Shown piece by piece: positions 53,638 to 61,431 of a DNA stretch of 64,000 nt (the stretch's first letter is position 1; each line of letters starts with the position of its first letter). The position numbers and the translations under genes were made by a program. The stretch is taken from positions 149,900-213,899 of the forward strand of contig NZ_QNRE01000013.1 in NCBI RefSeq assembly GCF_003315035.1, read 5' to 3'. This stretch comes from Nocardia puris. Its GTDB lineage: Bacteria; Actinomycetota; Actinomycetes; Mycobacteriales; Mycobacteriaceae. The notes below the pieces were generated by a model. That model was not told where the DNA came from. It did not search any database and saw only the letters and a program-made list of their open reading frames with translations.

Positions 53638-54354
53638 TCAGTCGGCCTGCTCGACCTTGCGGACGGCGTCCAGGAAGAGCTGGTCGAAGACCGCCTGATC
53701 CACCGCATCGCTGAGCGCGCCGACCCGCACCACCACGGTGGTGTCGCGCAGCACGGCCATGCCCATGTACGCCACCGAGGTCAGCGGGCGGCCCTCGCCG
53801 ACAGTGGAGGTGCTCGAGGAGCGGTAGACCAGCGAGTCGATACCGTCCAGATCGCCCGGCGAAGCCAGGTTCTCCACCTTGGCGACGGTGCTGATCTGGC
53901 GCCCCTCGACGGTCGACGTCACGGTCACCTCACCGCACTTGGCGTTGCCGTCGCGCACCGTGGCCAAGTCGCCCGCGCCCTCGGAGACGAACTCCATGAA
54001 CATCAGCCCGGCCTTCTCGTCGGTGGCGCCGATGATCTCGGAGTCCGAGAGCAGGTCCTTGGTCGCGGCGCTCAGGTCGGCCTGGGTGGTGGCGCACTCC
54101 TCGGGGGTGATGGTGGAATTCTGCTGCGCGCCGGTGAGATCCGCGGCGGCGGCCTCGAGACGCTCCTTGGGCAGGTCGACTTTCTTTGCGTCGCCGGGAA
54201 ATTCGTCCGCGGTGAGCAGCAGCTGGTCGCGCGGCGTCTGGGGCGGTGCGGAACTCGCCGACTTCTCGTCGTTGCCACCGCATCCCGCGACGAGCAGAAC
54301 ACCCGCCGCGATTCCCGCCACTACACGCACACGCGAAGACCGCATCTTGATCAT
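53638..54354 (-). CDS. Small lipoprotein of unknown function
   Basis: 238 residues from the ATG at 54354; an earlier ATG at 54366 would add four. The signal has a lipobox LLVAGCGG, giving a lipid-anchored protein outside the membrane. The body is mostly alpha/beta with acidic patches (AKKVDLPKERLEAAAADLTG) and a C-terminal strand region, of the type seen in mycobacterial DUF5642/sensor-like lipoproteins. No catalytic motif is seen. Convergent with the AraC gene. Its ligand is unknown. Confidence 0.8.
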   Translation of the reverse strand: MIKMRSSRVRVVAGIAAGVLLVAGCGGNDEKSASSAPPQTPRDQLLLTADEFPGDAKKVDLPKERLEAAAADLTGAQQNSTITPEECATTQADLSAATKDLLSDSEIIGATDEKAGLMFMEFVSEGAGDLATVRDGNAKCGEVTVTSTVEGRQISTVAKVENLASPGDLDGIDSLVYRSSSTSTVGEGRPLTSVAYMGMAVLRDTTVVVRVGALSDAVDQAVFDQLFLDAVRKVEQAD

Positions 54355-54548
54355 GCCGGTCAGCATGCCAGTCGCCCTCCGGCCGCGCGGGCAGTAGCCC
54401 CATTGACGGCGCCGTCACCCATCGACGACACTGTGCGCCTTGGGGATCGGCGTGGCCGGACATCGGGCGGCGCCGGACATCGCCTCTAGGAACCTCGGCC
54501 GCGTGGGCCTAGACTTCTGCCCCGAGTATCGACTCGGAAGGGGTCGGA

Positions 54549-54926
54549 GTGGACACTGTCCGAGAGGTGGCCGAAGAAGGCAAACGCCTCATCGACCGGA
54601 CCTGGCTGGGCGAATTGGAGCGCGACGACGCGGTGCACCGGTTCGTGCAGGTCGGCGACGGCATGGTCTGCCCCGACACGGCGGGCGAGATCATCGACGA
54701 CGGCGTGCGCTGGCTCGACGCCAACGCCACCCGCCTGCGCATCCTCGGCTGGTGCGCCCTGTTGGAAGTACCCATCCTCGGAGGTTTCGCAGTGCTGTCC
54801 CTCGCGTTCGGCGACTACCTGGCCGCCCTGCTCGCGCTCACCCTGCTCGGGGTGATGCAGTTCGCGCACCGCAAGCTTGTCCCGCATCCGGTCCCGGTGC
54901 GCAGGCCGCGCCGCGTGCGTCACTGA
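54549..54926 (+). CDS. Small membrane protein of unknown function
   Basis: 125 residues from a GTG at 54549. A soluble helical N-terminus (MDTVREVAEEGKRLIDRTWL) is followed by two adjacent hydrophobic segments (LGWCALLEVPILGGFAVLSL; GDYLAALLALTLLGVMQFAH) and a basic tail. A TAGACT -10-like box (54510-54515) and a short hairpin CCGAGT/ACTCGG (54522-54537) lie just upstream of GGAAGGGG. I do not recognise the family. It is 31 bases upstream of the VIT1-type transporter gene, possibly co-transcribed. Confidence 0.65.
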   Translation: MDTVREVAEEGKRLIDRTWLGELERDDAVHRFVQVGDGMVCPDTAGEIIDDGVRWLDANATRLRILGWCALLEVPILGGFAVLSLAFGDYLAALLALTLLGVMQFAHRKLVPHPVPVRRPRRVRH

Positions 54927-54957
54927 CCGCGCGCCCGTCCGGGGATATCCTCCGGGT

Positions 54958-55677
54958 ATGGACGAGACGGGCATCGGAGATCCGCCGCACGAGCCGCACG
55001 GGCAGGGCTTCGCGACTCGGCTGAACTGGTTGCGCGCCGGGGTGCTCGGCGCGAACGACGGCATCGTGTCGACCGCGGGTCTGGTGGTCGGTGTGGCGGC
55101 CGCGACCACCAACACGACCACGCTCTTCACCGCGGGTATCGCGGGCCTGTCCGCGGGCGCGTTGTCGATGGCGGTCGGCGAATACGTGTCGGTGAGCACG
55201 CAGCGGGATTCCGAACAGGCGCTACTGGCCAAGGAGCGCAAGGAATTACGCGACTATCCCGACTACGAGCTGCGGGAGCTGGCCGAGATCTACGAGGCGA
55301 AGGGCCTCACCCCGCAGACCGCCCGGCAGGTCGCCGAGGAGCTGACCGCGCACGACGCGTTCACCGCCCACGCCGAGGCCGAACTGCGGCTGGATCCGAC
55401 CGAACTCACCAATCCCTGGCAGGCCGCGCTGTCCTCGGCGGTCTCGTTCACCCTCGGCGCGCTGCTGCCGCTGCTGGCGATCCTGCTGCCGCCCGTCACC
55501 GCGCGCATCCCGGTGACCTTCGTGACGGTGCTGGTGGCGCTGGCGCTCACCGGGTCGATCAGCGCGCGCCTGGGCGGGAGTCCGCGGCGCAAGGCGATCC
55601 GACGGGTCGTGCTCGGCGGCGCGCTGGCGATGGTGATCACGTACGGGATCGGGCAGGTCGCGGGCGTCGCGGTCTGA
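54958..55677 (+). CDS. VIT1/CCC1-family iron/manganese transporter
   Basis: 239 residues. The family signature LRAGVLGANDGIVSTAGLVV near residues 26-45, then GALSMAVGEYVSVSTQRDSE. A cytoplasmic metal-binding stretch rich in Glu (AEELTAHDAFTAHAEAELRL) precedes three further hydrophobic segments. Such proteins move iron or manganese out of the cytoplasm. It would complement the manganese importer at 853-3406 as a detoxification route. Start at the ATG 54958; the upstream gene is a small membrane protein. Confidence 0.92.
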   Translation: MDETGIGDPPHEPHGQGFATRLNWLRAGVLGANDGIVSTAGLVVGVAAATTNTTTLFTAGIAGLSAGALSMAVGEYVSVSTQRDSEQALLAKERKELRDYPDYELRELAEIYEAKGLTPQTARQVAEELTAHDAFTAHAEAELRLDPTELTNPWQAALSSAVSFTLGALLPLLAILLPPVTARIPVTFVTVLVALALTGSISARLGGSPRRKAIRRVVLGGALAMVITYGIGQVAGVAV

Positions 55678-55750
55678 CGTTCTGACCTTCGCCGCGCGCG
55701 GTGTCGATTCGATATCGGCTCTTGCGCGAGGGCAGAGCCTGTGGCCTACT

Positions 55751-55780
55751 TGAACTCATACAGTCGACTGACTGAGTTCA
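55751..55780. promoter_or_regulatory. 30-bp nested inverted repeat before the amine oxidase gene
   Basis: TGAACTCA (55751-55758) and TGAGTTCA (55773-55780) are exact inverted arms, and between them CAGTCGACTG (55761-55770) is a perfect 10-bp palindrome sharing the same centre. Only the two linkers (TA and AC) break symmetry. It lies 91 bases before the amine-oxidase start. This strength of symmetry implies a dimeric repressor site, yet no regulator gene is adjacent. Confidence 0.7.
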
Positions 55781-55871
55781 GGTGGCCGTCCCGTTCGCGA
55801 CGGTCTTCGCGATGCGATCGGCGAAACGCGACAGCCCTCGGCCCGTGCGGCCGGGACCACGGAGGTACAGG

Positions 55872-57227
55872 ATGAACCCGGCGCAGACGAACGGTGATTC
55901 GGCCACGGTGGCGGTGGTGGGCGCGGGGCTGGCGGGTCTGACCGCCGCGCGCGCACTGCACCGCGCGGGCGTCGACGTGGTCGTGCTCGAGGCGGCCGGC
56001 CGCATCGGCGGGCGGGCGCTGACCGAAACCACCACACTGGGGTCGCGGGTGGACCTCGGCGGTCAGTGGATCGGGCACGACCACCACCGGGTCATGGCCA
56101 TGGCCCGGGAGTTCGGCGCGACGCAGTACCCCATGCACACGAACCCGCTCCCCACGGTGCTCGACGGTGACCGCACGGTGCCGGTGGCCGCGCCGGGGGC
56201 GCTGGTCGCCTGGCTCGCTCTCGGTGCGGCGGAAGTGTTGTCCCGCACCGGAGTTCCGGCGGGATGGAACAACGCGACGCTGGGTGCGTGGCTGCGGAAA
56301 CTGCCGTGGCACACCCCGCGCCGACTGCTGGAGGTGATCGCGGGGACCTCGTGGACGGCCGACCTCGACCGTTTCTCCGTGACGGCCGCGACGAAGTTCA
56401 TCCGCCACCAGGGCGGGCTGCGGACCATGCTCGCGACGGCGGGTGGCGCGCAGGACGCCCTGCTGGTCGAAGGCATCGGCGCGCTCGTGGACGGGCTCGC
56501 CGCCGAACTCGGGTCGCGCGTGCGCACGGGGCAGCGGGTCACCTCGATCCGGCGCGATGCCGACGGTGTCACGCTGCGGACGGCCACGGGCACGGTGCGG
56601 GCCACGAAGGTCGTCGTCGCCGTCCCGCCGCCGGTGGCGCGGCAGATCTCGCACGAACCGCCGCTGCCGCCCGAGCGGCTCGCCGTCGAGCGGAACACCT
56701 ACATGGGCACGGTGTACAAGGCGATCGCGGTCTACGACCGGCCGTTCTGGCGGGAGCGCAAGGGCGGCGAGGTCATCGTGCTGGACGCCCCGGGCCGCGC
56801 CGTCTTCGACACCTCACCGCCCGACGGGCCGGGGCACCTGTGCGTGCTGGTGCCGGGGCCGGAGGCGCGGACGCTCGACGGGTTGGATCCGGTCGCGCGG
56901 CGCGAGAAGATCCTCGGTTCGCTGGTCGGGCATATCGGACCCGAGGTGCTGAAGCCCGTCGATTGGCACGAGAAGGCCTGGCACCTGGACGAATTCGTGC
57001 CCGGCGGGTACACAGCGCTGCCGGAACCCGGGACCGTCGAAGGGTTCCCGTCCGCGGTGCCCGCACCCGTCAGCGACATCCATTGGGCCGGTGCGGAAAC
57101 GGCCGCCGACCACGCGGGGTACTTCGAAGGGGCGATCGCGTCCGGGGGTCGGGTGTCGCGGGAAGTGCTGGCGGCGTTGGCCGATCGCGAACAGGGTGCC
57201 GCGGTAGGGGATTCGACGGCGGGTTGA
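55872..57227 (+). CDS. FAD-dependent amine oxidase
   Basis: 451 residues from the ATG at 55872, behind GGAGG. FAD-binding VAVVGAGLAGLTAARALHRA near residues 13-32, then RIGGRALTETT and the C-terminal WAGAETAADHAGYFEGAIAS of the monoamine-oxidase/polyamine-oxidase fold. It oxidises amines or related substrates with release of aldehyde, ammonia and peroxide; the substrate is unknown. No signal peptide. The 30-bp inverted repeat upstream suggests control by a repressor. Confidence 0.9.
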   Translation: MNPAQTNGDSATVAVVGAGLAGLTAARALHRAGVDVVVLEAAGRIGGRALTETTTLGSRVDLGGQWIGHDHHRVMAMAREFGATQYPMHTNPLPTVLDGDRTVPVAAPGALVAWLALGAAEVLSRTGVPAGWNNATLGAWLRKLPWHTPRRLLEVIAGTSWTADLDRFSVTAATKFIRHQGGLRTMLATAGGAQDALLVEGIGALVDGLAAELGSRVRTGQRVTSIRRDADGVTLRTATGTVRATKVVVAVPPPVARQISHEPPLPPERLAVERNTYMGTVYKAIAVYDRPFWRERKGGEVIVLDAPGRAVFDTSPPDGPGHLCVLVPGPEARTLDGLDPVARREKILGSLVGHIGPEVLKPVDWHEKAWHLDEFVPGGYTALPEPGTVEGFPSAVPAPVSDIHWAGAETAADHAGYFEGAIASGGRVSREVLAALADREQGAAVGDSTAG

Positions 57228-57563
57228 GTTGTGCGCGCCATTCCCGGTGTCAGCGGCTGACTTCCAACTCGAGCAGATGGCGCAGGTGCCGGACTTGCCG
57301 GGCGGCCGTCGCCGGTGGGCTCGGGGCGATCGAGCCGTTCGGGCGTTCGACGAGCGCGGCTCCGAAGCTGCCACCGGTCCGGCCCGTCGACCGGGTGAGT
57401 CGAGGCCCGGCCCGCGGTCGGGTTCTCGCAGAACAGTTCTCCCGCAGGAGGCTTCCCAGCGCGCGGCCGAACCGACACTCGGCGGCACCCACCGCCGGAG
57501 AATTCGCGGTGCCCGCCCTGCTTATACTGCGGTGATCCCCGAGACCGATTCCGGAGGAGACCC
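57228..57563. other. Intergenic region before the phosphoribosyltransferase gene
   Basis: About 335 bases. A -10-like TATACT lies at 57523-57528, 35 bases before the next start, and GGAGGAG just before the ATG. On the minus strand, 57250-57500 is open (GTG start, Arg/Ser/Gly-rich) but has no ribosome site, ordinary codon use or known motif; I do not call it a gene. Confidence 0.45.
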
Positions 57564-58220
57564 ATGCTCTTCCTCGATCGCCGGGCGGCGGGCCGGCGGC
57601 TGGCCCAGCGACTGCCGGAGTTCCGCGGTGGTGACACGGTGGTGCTCGGCGTGCCGCGCGGTGGGATTCCGGTGGCCTACGAGGTGGCCGCCGCGCTCGG
57701 CGCGCCCCTGGATGTGGCTGTGGTGCGGCGGCTTCGGGTGCCGCACCGTCCCGATCTCGCGTTCGGAGCGGTCGGGGAGGACGGCGTCGCGGTGGTGGAC
57801 GACCGGGTTCTGATGCGCGCCTACGTCTCCGACACCGGTCGCGCCCAGGTCGAGTCCGAGCAGCGAGAAGAGGTGTCGCGCACCGCGATCCGCTACCGAG
57901 GCGGTGCGCCGCGGCACACGCTGTCGGGCCGCACCGCCGTGATCGTCGACGACGGAGTGCATTCCGGTTCCTCCGCCCGCGCGGCCGCGGCGATCGCGAA
58001 GTTCGCCGGGGCACGGCGCGTCGTCCTGGCGGTGCCCGTCGGCCCGGCCGCCACCCTCGCGGCTCTCTCCCGCCACGTCGACCACATCGTCCACCTGGCG
58101 CGCACCACCACCACCGAGCCGATCGCCCACCACTACGGCGATTTCACCGCTGTCGACGACGCCCACATCTGCGACCTCCTCGACGCCGCCGCCTCCGACC
58201 TCCGCCACCGGGCCGTGTGA
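57564..58220 (+). CDS. Type I phosphoribosyltransferase-like protein
   Basis: 218 residues. The N-terminal region reads VVLGVPRGGIPVAYEVAAAL with the ribose-phosphate-binding motif, and the PRPP loop is AVIVDDGVHSGSSARAAAAI near residue 130. It transfers or rearranges phosphoribosyl groups; the dedicated substrate is unclear. This subgroup is found widely in actinobacteria as a single-domain protein. Start behind GGAGGAG at 57551-57557. A promoter-like TATACT precedes it. Convergent with a TetR gene six bases away. Confidence 0.88.
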   Translation: MLFLDRRAAGRRLAQRLPEFRGGDTVVLGVPRGGIPVAYEVAAALGAPLDVAVVRRLRVPHRPDLAFGAVGEDGVAVVDDRVLMRAYVSDTGRAQVESEQREEVSRTAIRYRGGAPRHTLSGRTAVIVDDGVHSGSSARAAAAIAKFAGARRVVLAVPVGPAATLAALSRHVDHIVHLARTTTTEPIAHHYGDFTAVDDAHICDLLDAAASDLRHRAV

Positions 58221-58225
58221 GCGTC

Positions 58226-58771
58226 CTACCCGAACGCGGGCAGCACGAACCGCTCGATCGCCGCGCGCTCGGCCGCCGCGTCACCGGCCGGCCAGAGCAG
58301 CATCGAGAGCACGACGCGCACGATCCAGCGACCGGCGTCGGGATCGCGTGCGCCGGTGAGGTCGGAGGCGGCGGCGGCCAGGCGCGGATTGCTCGCCAGG
58401 AACCGGTCGATCTCGCGCGGCGCTGCGGCGTCGAGGAAAGCGGTGGCGACCCGATCGGCGCGTATGACCGCAAGGGCGGCGGTGATGGCGCCGGTGATCC
58501 GTTCGGCACCGGTCAGATCGGCGACGGCAGTGGCGATTCCGGTGGCGATGCGGGCCGTCGCACCGGCGAGCACAGCGGCGCGCAAGGCCGCCTTGCCGCC
58601 CACGTGCCGGTACACCGTGGCACGGGAGCAGCCGGCTCGCGCGGCGACGTGATCGATGGTCAAGCCGGTCATGCCGTGCCGGGCGATGAGGTCGGCCGCC
58701 GCGGCGTGGATGCGCTCGACGGCGAGGGCCGCGCGGTCGCCGCCGGTGAGCCAATCGGTGTGCGTCGGCAC
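58226..58771 (-). CDS. TetR-family regulator of a divergent P450
   Basis: 181 residues from a GTG at 58771. DNA-binding domain near 15-65 (RIHAAAADLIARHGMTGLTI; VAARAGCSRATVYRHVGGKA). A short C-terminal ligand domain follows (WIVRVVLSMLLWPAGD). It is divergent from the P450 gene at 59001 with an inverted repeat at 58811 between them, so it probably represses the P450 and itself. The interval 58772-59000 has no other gene that I can support. Confidence 0.88.
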   Translation of the reverse strand: MPTHTDWLTGGDRAALAVERIHAAAADLIARHGMTGLTIDHVAARAGCSRATVYRHVGGKAALRAAVLAGATARIATGIATAVADLTGAERITGAITAALAVIRADRVATAFLDAAAPREIDRFLASNPRLAAAASDLTGARDPDAGRWIVRVVLSMLLWPAGDAAAERAAIERFVLPAFG

Positions 58772-58810
58772 GGTGAGACCTCGATTCAGCGCTCGATACG
58801 GTTGAGAAAT

Positions 58811-58831
58811 TTTGTCTCATGACGAGACGAA
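58811..58831. promoter_or_regulatory. Inverted repeat between tetR and P450 genes
   Basis: GTCTC (58814-58818) and GAGAC (58824-58828) form perfect arms around ATGAC, and the flanking TT/AA pairs extend the symmetry to 58811-58831. It lies 40 bases from the TetR start and about 170 from the P450 start. It is the most plausible TetR operator in the interval. Confidence 0.6.
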
Positions 58832-59000
58832 TGGGAAGAGGTGTGCGGGGTTCGAGCAGGTCGGAGCACGACGCCGAGACGAGACCTCACCTGCCGTTTC
58901 CTTCCCCGAATCTTACTTTTCCGCGGGCATTGACGGGGTGTGTTCCGACAGCGAAATCTGGTGGGCGACATCGCTGCCGGAACGTGGAAAGGCGGAGCGG

Positions 59001-60215
59001 ATGACCCGCGTTGTGAACCTGTTCGACCCGGGGGCGCTCGACGATCCCTACCCCCTCTACGACCGCCTTCGCGCGTCGGAGCCGGTGCACCGGGTCGCGG
59101 ACACGAACTTCTATCTGGTCGGATCCTGGCCGCTCGTCACCGAAGCCGTGACCCGCCCCGAGGACTTCTCCTCGCACCTCACCGGCGCGCTGGTACACGC
59201 CGCGGACGGGTCGATGACGGTGTTCGACCTGGACGGTGACGGGAGTGCCGTGCACGTCCTGGCGACCGGTGATGATCCGGTGCACCGCGACCATCGCAAA
59301 CTTGTGCTGCCCGCTCTGGTCGCCAAGCGCGTCCGGGCGCTGGAGCCCGTGATCGAGGCGACGGTGCGGCGGCTGTGGGACGAGGGCGTCGACGGCGGGC
59401 GAGTCGAATGGATGTCGGCGATGGCCGACCGGCTGCCGATGACGATCGTCGCCGGACTCCTCGGCCTGCCAGAACACGACGTCGAGAGCCTGGCCGGCTG
59501 GGGGTATCTGTCGACCGAACTGCTCGGGGGCGTGCTCACCACCGAGCGGCTGCCCGCGGTGGTGACCGCCTCCGCCGAACTCGCCGGCTACCTGCACGCG
59601 GCGTTCGCAGCGGCGCGAAAAGCGCCGGGCGACAACCTGATCGGCGACCTGGCCCGCGCCTGCGCCGAAGACCGTCTCGCTCCCGATGTCGCGGTGTTGA
59701 TGTTGGTGCAGCTGGTCGGCGCGGGCGGTGAGTCCACGGCCGGACTGCTCGGCAACGCCGCCCGCCTTCTTGCTCTGGATCACGGGCTCCAGCAACGGAT
59801 TCGGAACGACCTCGACCTGCTGCCCGGCTTCCTGGAAGAGGTGCTGCGTCTCGAATCGCCGTTCCGCACGCACCACCGCCACGTCGTCACCGACACCGTG
59901 CTAGGCGGCACTCCCCTGCCCGCCGGCAGCCATCTCCTGCTCCTCTGGGGCGCCGCCAACCGCGACCCCGCCGTCTTCCCCGACCCGCACCTGCTCCGCC
60001 TCGACCGCCCCACCGGGCGCACCCACCTCGCCTTCGGCAAGGGAATCCACTTCTGCGTCGGTGCCGCCCTGGCCCGCCTCGAAGCCCGCCTCACCCTCCG
60101 CACCCTCCTCACCCGCACCCGAGGCTTTCACATGTCCCCGGAACCCGAAGCCGCCCAATGGATCCCCAGCATCTTCGTCCGCCGCCACAGTCGCTTGACC
60201 CTGGATCTGGAATAG
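59001..60215 (+). CDS. Cytochrome P450
   Basis: 404 residues from the ATG at 59001, behind GGAAAGGCGGAG, the normal length of soluble bacterial P450s. I-helix motif GAGGESTAGLLGNAA (Glu-Ser-Thr in the oxygen-binding region), ExxR in FLEEVLRLESP, and haem-binding FGKGIHFCVGAALARLE with the Cys ligand. An open frame runs 63 residues further upstream but does not look coding. No ferredoxin is adjacent. The TetR gene upstream is divergent and probably controls it. Substrate unknown. Confidence 0.93.
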   Translation: MTRVVNLFDPGALDDPYPLYDRLRASEPVHRVADTNFYLVGSWPLVTEAVTRPEDFSSHLTGALVHAADGSMTVFDLDGDGSAVHVLATGDDPVHRDHRKLVLPALVAKRVRALEPVIEATVRRLWDEGVDGGRVEWMSAMADRLPMTIVAGLLGLPEHDVESLAGWGYLSTELLGGVLTTERLPAVVTASAELAGYLHAAFAAARKAPGDNLIGDLARACAEDRLAPDVAVLMLVQLVGAGGESTAGLLGNAARLLALDHGLQQRIRNDLDLLPGFLEEVLRLESPFRTHHRHVVTDTVLGGTPLPAGSHLLLLWGAANRDPAVFPDPHLLRLDRPTGRTHLAFGKGIHFCVGAALARLEARLTLRTLLTRTRGFHMSPEPEAAQWIPSIFVRRHSRLTLDLE

Positions 60216-60219
60216 ATGG

Positions 60220-60457
60220 ACGCGCTGTTCGACCATCTCGGCCCCGAGCGTGGGAGGCCTTTACGACCACCGCCGAACAACTCCGCGCCGAAGGCGGCGC
60301 TGCGGCGCCAATCGAGCGGCTCACCACCGAGTTCGGACCACTGCCCGCCACCACCATCGACACTATCCGCAACGCCGACCTCGAACAGCTCCGAACTTGG
60401 ACCATCCCCTGCTTCACCGCCGCGACGGTCGAGGAAGTCCTCGATCTGATCGAGTAG
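60220..60457 (+). pseudogene. Fragment with DUF4351-like C-terminal sequence
   Basis: The open frame ending at 60457 reads AWEAFTTTAEQLRAEGGAAA, then LTTEFGPLPATTIDTIRNAD and a final TAATVEEVLDLIE. This is the small helical tail usual in Rpn/PD-(D/E)XK transposase-like proteins (DUF4351). The nuclease part is absent. A short ATG-led segment MDALFDHLGPE (60216) would have to shift frame to join it. It is most likely a decayed remnant. Confidence 0.4.
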
Positions 60458-60483
60458 GGATTTGACACCTGCCGGATCGTGGC

Positions 60484-60858
60484 TCAGTGCGGGTGTTGTT
60501 CCGCGTAACGCTCTCGTTCGGCGGCTCGGCGGCGCGCCTTCTCCTCGTTCTCCAAGTCGGCCGGGAAGCCGTGGGCGGTGAGGCGGTGGGCTCGGTTCAT
60601 CGGCATGTAGGCGACGATGTAGAAGAGGGCGAGCAGGACCGCCAGCAGGACCATCGAGGCGCGGAGCCAGAGTTCGCCGGGGAACAGCAGGAAGATCGCG
60701 AACAGCGGGGTGAAGGGCAGCAGGCCGCGCACGATATGCCGGGCGAAGGCGTGCTTTCCGGTGAGGTCGTTGCGGACCCAGTCGCGCAGGGAGTCGGGGA
60801 GGCGGCGGCCGAAGACGTAGCCGATCCATTCGATCGGGTTCGGGCGGCAACGCGTCAT
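60484..60858 (-). CDS. DUF5313-family membrane protein
   Basis: 124 residues from the ATG at 60858: MTRCRPNPIEWIGYVFGRRL, then HAFARHIVRGLLPFTPLFAI and a second hydrophobic segment (LLAVLLALFYIVAYMPMNRA), ending in a charged helix with His at the end. The family is actinobacterial, with two membrane spans and no known role. The ATG overlaps the stop of the MarR gene (ATGA), so both are co-translated. A longer frame upstream overlaps the MarR gene and is not used. Confidence 0.88.
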   Translation of the reverse strand: MTRCRPNPIEWIGYVFGRRLPDSLRDWVRNDLTGKHAFARHIVRGLLPFTPLFAIFLLFPGELWLRASMVLLAVLLALFYIVAYMPMNRAHRLTAHGFPADLENEEKARRRAAERERYAEQHPH

Positions 60859-61316
60859 GCCTGTTCTCCTTCCGCGAGCACCGAACGGCGCGCGGCCTCG
60901 TTCACGCGGGTGAGCACCTCGCGCAGTTCCTCCAGATCGGCCAGGCTCACGCCGAGCCGTTCCACCACGGCGGGCGGAATCTTCTCGGCCTCGGCCCGCA
61001 GGGCGGCGCCCGCCTCGGTCAGGTCGATAACGAGGTTGCGTTCGTCGCGCGGATCGCGCCCCCTGGTGATGAGCCCCGCCGCCTCCAGCCGCTTGAGCAG
61101 CGGCGACAGCGTGGGCGAGTCGAGCTGGATGGCGTCGGCGATCGCCTTCACCGACATCGGCGCCTCGCCCCACAGCGCCAGCATCACCAGATACTGCGGG
61201 TGTGTGAGGCCCATCGGCTCCAGCAGCGGCCGGTAGACGGCGAGCACGGCGCGGTTGGCCACCGCCAGCGCGAAACACACCTGCCGGTCGAGCCGCAGCG
61301 GGTCGTCGATCTCCAT
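60855..61316 (-). CDS. MarR-family regulator, OhrR-like (redox-sensing type)
   Basis: 153 residues. The N-terminal LDRQVCFALAVANRAVLAVY has Cys14 at the position of the redox-sensing Cys of OhrR, and the winged helix reads MSVKAIADAIQLDSPTLSPL with wing RGRDPRDERNLVIDLTEAGA. OhrR proteins repress peroxide-defence genes until the Cys is oxidised. No Ohr gene is near; the downstream partner is a DUF5313 protein. A 20-bp palindrome at 61357 is its likely operator. Confidence 0.87.
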   Translation of the reverse strand: MEIDDPLRLDRQVCFALAVANRAVLAVYRPLLEPMGLTHPQYLVMLALWGEAPMSVKAIADAIQLDSPTLSPLLKRLEAAGLITRGRDPRDERNLVIDLTEAGAALRAEAEKIPPAVVERLGVSLADLEELREVLTRVNEAARRSVLAEGEQA

Positions 61317-61345
61317 GAGCGCACTCCTTCGGGGTCCCGGCTAGA

Positions 61346-61376
61346 TTAGCGCATGAATAGTTAGTGCATTAAGTAT
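61346..61376. promoter_or_regulatory. MarR/OhrR-type operator
   Basis: ATAGTTAGTGCATTAAGTAT (61357-61376) is a 20-bp inverted repeat matching at 8 of 10 base pairs. Part of it repeats as TTAGCGCATGAA (61346-61357), related to TTAGTGCATTAA (61361-61372). It lies between the left-pointing OhrR-like gene and a right-pointing DUF418 gene, so it could control both. Confidence 0.65.
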
Positions 61377-61431
61377 CTGTGCGGGACATCTCCCCGACCG
61401 AGGCGGCGGGCGCGGTGGTTAGCGTGGATTC

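Noticed and set aside
57250..57500. Minus-strand frame of about 83 codons in the intergenic region before the phosphoribosyltransferase gene
   Set aside because: It starts at a GTG without ribosome site and is low-complexity and Arg/Ser/Gly-rich; I see no family motif. Kept only as a note.
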